Position numbers and translations under genes: made by a program. A model generated the notes under the pieces. The model worked only from the letters and a program-made list of their open reading frames with translations, searched no databases and had not been told where the DNA came from. 64,000 nucleotides of DNA from positions 1,922,001-1,986,000 of the forward strand of contig NZ_CP125652.1 of the NCBI RefSeq assembly GCF_030053135.1, in the 5' to 3' direction. Shown piece by piece: positions 62,556 through 64,000 of this stretch; position 1 is the first letter of the stretch; every line of letters begins with the position of its first letter. The stretch is from Rhizobium sp. BT04. GTDB lineage: Bacteria > Pseudomonadota > Alphaproteobacteria > Rhizobiales > Rhizobiaceae.

Positions 62556-62570
62556 TAAACCGATTGTTAA
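62556..62570. promoter_or_regulatory. CtrA-like box between chpT and eipA
   Basis: TAAA-CCGATTG-TTAA matches TTAA-N7-TTAA with one mismatch, 73 bases before the eipA start. In Brucella eipA is a direct CtrA target, which supports the site. Confidence 0.55.
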
Positions 62571-62643
62571 GATCATCGGCGCAAAATGCACCAATCGCCG
62601 CGAGCGGTTGCCCGCTCCAGCCAAACGACGAACGGATGACACC

Positions 62644-63231
62644 ATGCGCCCTCGATTTCCGCACCGATTGATCGGCTTCTGCAGGTTGCTTTCGGCCCTC
62701 GTTTTTTCCTCGCTGATGGTTGCCGGACCCGCCTCCGCCCAGGATAACGGCCAGTACACGATGCAGGAAATCGTCGATGCCGGCCATTCCTTCTTCGGCT
62801 CCGCCAGCGGCGGACTTGCCAAAGTCGTCGAGAGTGCCTTCCAGAAATACGGCCTCCCGAATGGCTACATCCTCGGACAGGAAGGCGGCGGCGCCTTCAT
62901 CGCCGGTCTTACCTACGGCGAAGGCCAGCTGAACACCAAAAACGCCGGCGAACATAATCTTTACTGGCAAGGCCCCTCGCTCGGCCTCGACTACGGCGGC
63001 CAGGGCTCGCGCGTGATGATGCTGGTCTACGACCTGCCCTCCGTCAACGGCATCTATGCCCGCTTCGGCGGCGTCAGCGGCTCGGCTTATGTGATCGCCG
63101 GCTTCGGCATGACGCTGCTCAAGAACAATGACGTACTGGTCGTGCCCATCCGCACCGGCGTCGGCGCTCGCCTGGGTGTCAATGTCGGTTATCTCAAGAT
63201 TACCCAGGCACCGACCTGGAACCCCTTCTGA
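62644..63231 (+). CDS. eipA: Envelope integrity protein EipA (DUF1134)
   Basis: A 195-residue periplasmic protein with a signal peptide cleaved after ASA (~32). The DUF1134 domain contains QEIVDAGHSFFGSASGGLA, LPNGYILGQEGGGAFI and LTYGEGQLNTKNAG, then GSRVMMLVYDLPSVNGIY. In Brucella EipA is a small beta-barrel protein needed for envelope stress resistance and regulated by CtrA. Start 62644 is placed by the signal peptide. A hairpin follows the stop. Confidence 0.9.
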   Translation: MRPRFPHRLIGFCRLLSALVFSSLMVAGPASAQDNGQYTMQEIVDAGHSFFGSASGGLAKVVESAFQKYGLPNGYILGQEGGGAFIAGLTYGEGQLNTKNAGEHNLYWQGPSLGLDYGGQGSRVMMLVYDLPSVNGIYARFGGVSGSAYVIAGFGMTLLKNNDVLVVPIRTGVGARLGVNVGYLKITQAPTWNPF

Positions 63232-63251
63232 GGCCGCAAACCGCTGGAATC

Positions 63252-63274
63252 GGCCACCGCCCGCATCGGTGGCC
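63252..63274 (+). terminator. Hairpin after eipA
   Basis: A perfect 8-bp stem (GGCCACCG / CGGTGGCC) with a 7-base loop lies 21 bases after the eipA stop, without a T run. Confidence 0.55.
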
Positions 63275-63345
63275 TTGCCATGCGTGTCCTGCGTGCTTAA
63301 TCATCGCGGCTAACCCGTATCAACCTTCTTACCGATGGCCGCGCC

Positions 63346-64000
63346 GTGATCGAATATGCTCTCTTGTTCGGATTGGGCTTCCTGACCGCGGCCTTCCTCG
63401 TCTTTCTGGTCTCGCCGGCCGTGCACCGTCGCATTGTCTGGTATACCGAGAACCGCCTGAAGGCGACCATGCCGCTGAGCCCGCAGGAGGTTCGCGCCCA
63501 GAAGGATATGGTGCGCGCGCTCTATGCCGCTGAAAATGCCCGGACCGCCCAGGACCTTCTGCGTGAGCGCGAAAAATCCCTGTCGCTCCAGCTCCGCCAT
63601 GACGCGCTTGCCATCGATGCCGGCAGGCTTGCCGCCGAAATCGGCGAATTGCGGGCCCAGATCGGCGAGATGCATGTCGAAGCCGCCGAGCAGCGCTCGC
63701 ATCTGCGCAAGGACGAGAATTATATCAGCCAGTTGAAGACCAATCTGCATATTGCCGAACAGTCCGCTGCCAACAAGGAGAGCGAACTGGCGACCATGAG
63801 GGCGCGGCTGAGCAAGCTCGGCGAACAGACCGATGGGCTGAGGATCGACCTGGCGGCACGCGAAACCGAGGCGGAGAGCCTGAAATTCCGCGCCAACGCG
63901 CTGCGCGATGAACGAGATACGCTGCGCCAAGACGTCACCCTTTTGCAGAACCGCGCAAGGGATGCCGAACAGAAACTGACACAGCAGCAGCATATGGTGA
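63346..64000 (+). CDS. Membrane-anchored coiled-coil protein, 5' part (runs off window)
   Basis: A GTG at 63346 opens a frame without stops to the window end (218 codons seen). The N-terminus is a membrane helix (IEYALLFGLGFLTAAFLVFLV) followed by SPAVHRRIVWYTENRLKATMPLS and then long heptad-patterned helices rich in Glu, Ala, Leu, Arg and Gln. It looks like the conserved rhizobial membrane coiled-coil proteins next to eipA; function unknown. The minus-strand open frame over the same bases has no coding character. Start choice rests on the membrane helix. Confidence 0.75.
   Translation, partial: MIEYALLFGLGFLTAAFLVFLVSPAVHRRIVWYTENRLKATMPLSPQEVRAQKDMVRALYAAENARTAQDLLREREKSLSLQLRHDALAIDAGRLAAEIGELRAQIGEMHVEAAEQRSHLRKDENYISQLKTNLHIAEQSAANKESELATMRARLSKLGEQTDGLRIDLAARETEAESLKFRANALRDERDTLRQDVTLLQNRARDAEQKLTQQQHMV

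Noticed and set aside
63310..63993. 227-codon minus-strand frame at the window end
   Set aside because: Shadow of the membrane-anchored coiled-coil gene that starts with GTG at 63346 and runs off the window.

Overview
The window is a chromosomal segment of an alphaproteobacterium of the Rhizobiales, most likely a Rhizobium close to R. leguminosarum or R. etli. This rests on GC-rich codon use, a CtrA/SciP/ChpT cell-cycle cluster, a pssA-type exopolysaccharide gene, HWE-family histidine kinases and the gene order of the urease, urea-transport and liv clusters. I see no rRNA, tRNA, CRISPR array, complete insertion sequence or prophage. All identifications come from reading sequence and motifs; no database search was run.

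Layout. 0-1 kb: end of an HWE sensor kinase. 1.3-4.0 kb: preT-preA, the first step of reductive pyrimidine breakdown. 4.1-10.0 kb: a mixed block with a frameshifted SEC-C relic, a prfH-rtcB ribosome rescue/RNA ligase pair, a GlxA/FtrA-type regulator divergent from a rhodanese, and a zinc-less MDR oxidoreductase divergent from a LysR regulator. 10.2-13.3 kb: a heme oxygenase and bacteriophytochrome pair. 13.3-22.1 kb: the rest of pyrimidine catabolism, namely a RutR-type repressor, an N-carbamoyl-beta-alanine amidohydrolase, a 201-residue unknown, dihydropyrimidinase, a cupin and a four-gene ABC importer. 22.5-27.0 kb: an RND efflux pair.

27.1-35.7 kb: a urease operon on the minus strand (ureD-A-B-C-E-F-G) interleaved with six extra genes: DUF1272, LprI-like, a sialyltransferase-like protein, a TIGR02117 protein, a diguanylate cyclase and the usual spacing between them. 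35.8-42.1 kb: the urea ABC transporter urtABCDE with an extra membrane protein between urtD and urtE. 42.3-44.2 kb: a secreted PAP2-type phosphatase with autotransporter-like repeats. 44.4-48.7 kb: an NCS1-permease/hybrid histidine kinase fusion and a LuxR-type response regulator. 48.9-54.5 kb: a branched-chain amino acid ABC transporter with its binding protein. 55.0-57.1 kb: cysQ and pssA, followed by a badly decayed LuxR-type regulator (57.2-57.8 kb). 58.3-63.2 kb: the cell-cycle and envelope cluster sciP, a PqiA-like gene, a GNAT gene, fliJ-like, ctrA, an atypical receiver, chpT and eipA. The window ends inside a membrane-anchored coiled-coil gene.

How the parts fit. Much of the window is nitrogen scavenging: pyrimidine import and reductive degradation, urea import and hydrolysis, and amino-acid import. 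RutR-like palindromes in front of both separated pyrimidine blocks suggest common control. A 16-bp palindrome in front of urtA and the neighbouring transporter-kinase/response-regulator pair suggest, as a hypothesis only, a dedicated sensory circuit for urea or a related compound. In the last 6 kb, CtrA-like half-site pairs lie in front of sciP, ctrA and eipA/chpT, and three GANTC methylation sites are clustered in front of ctrA.
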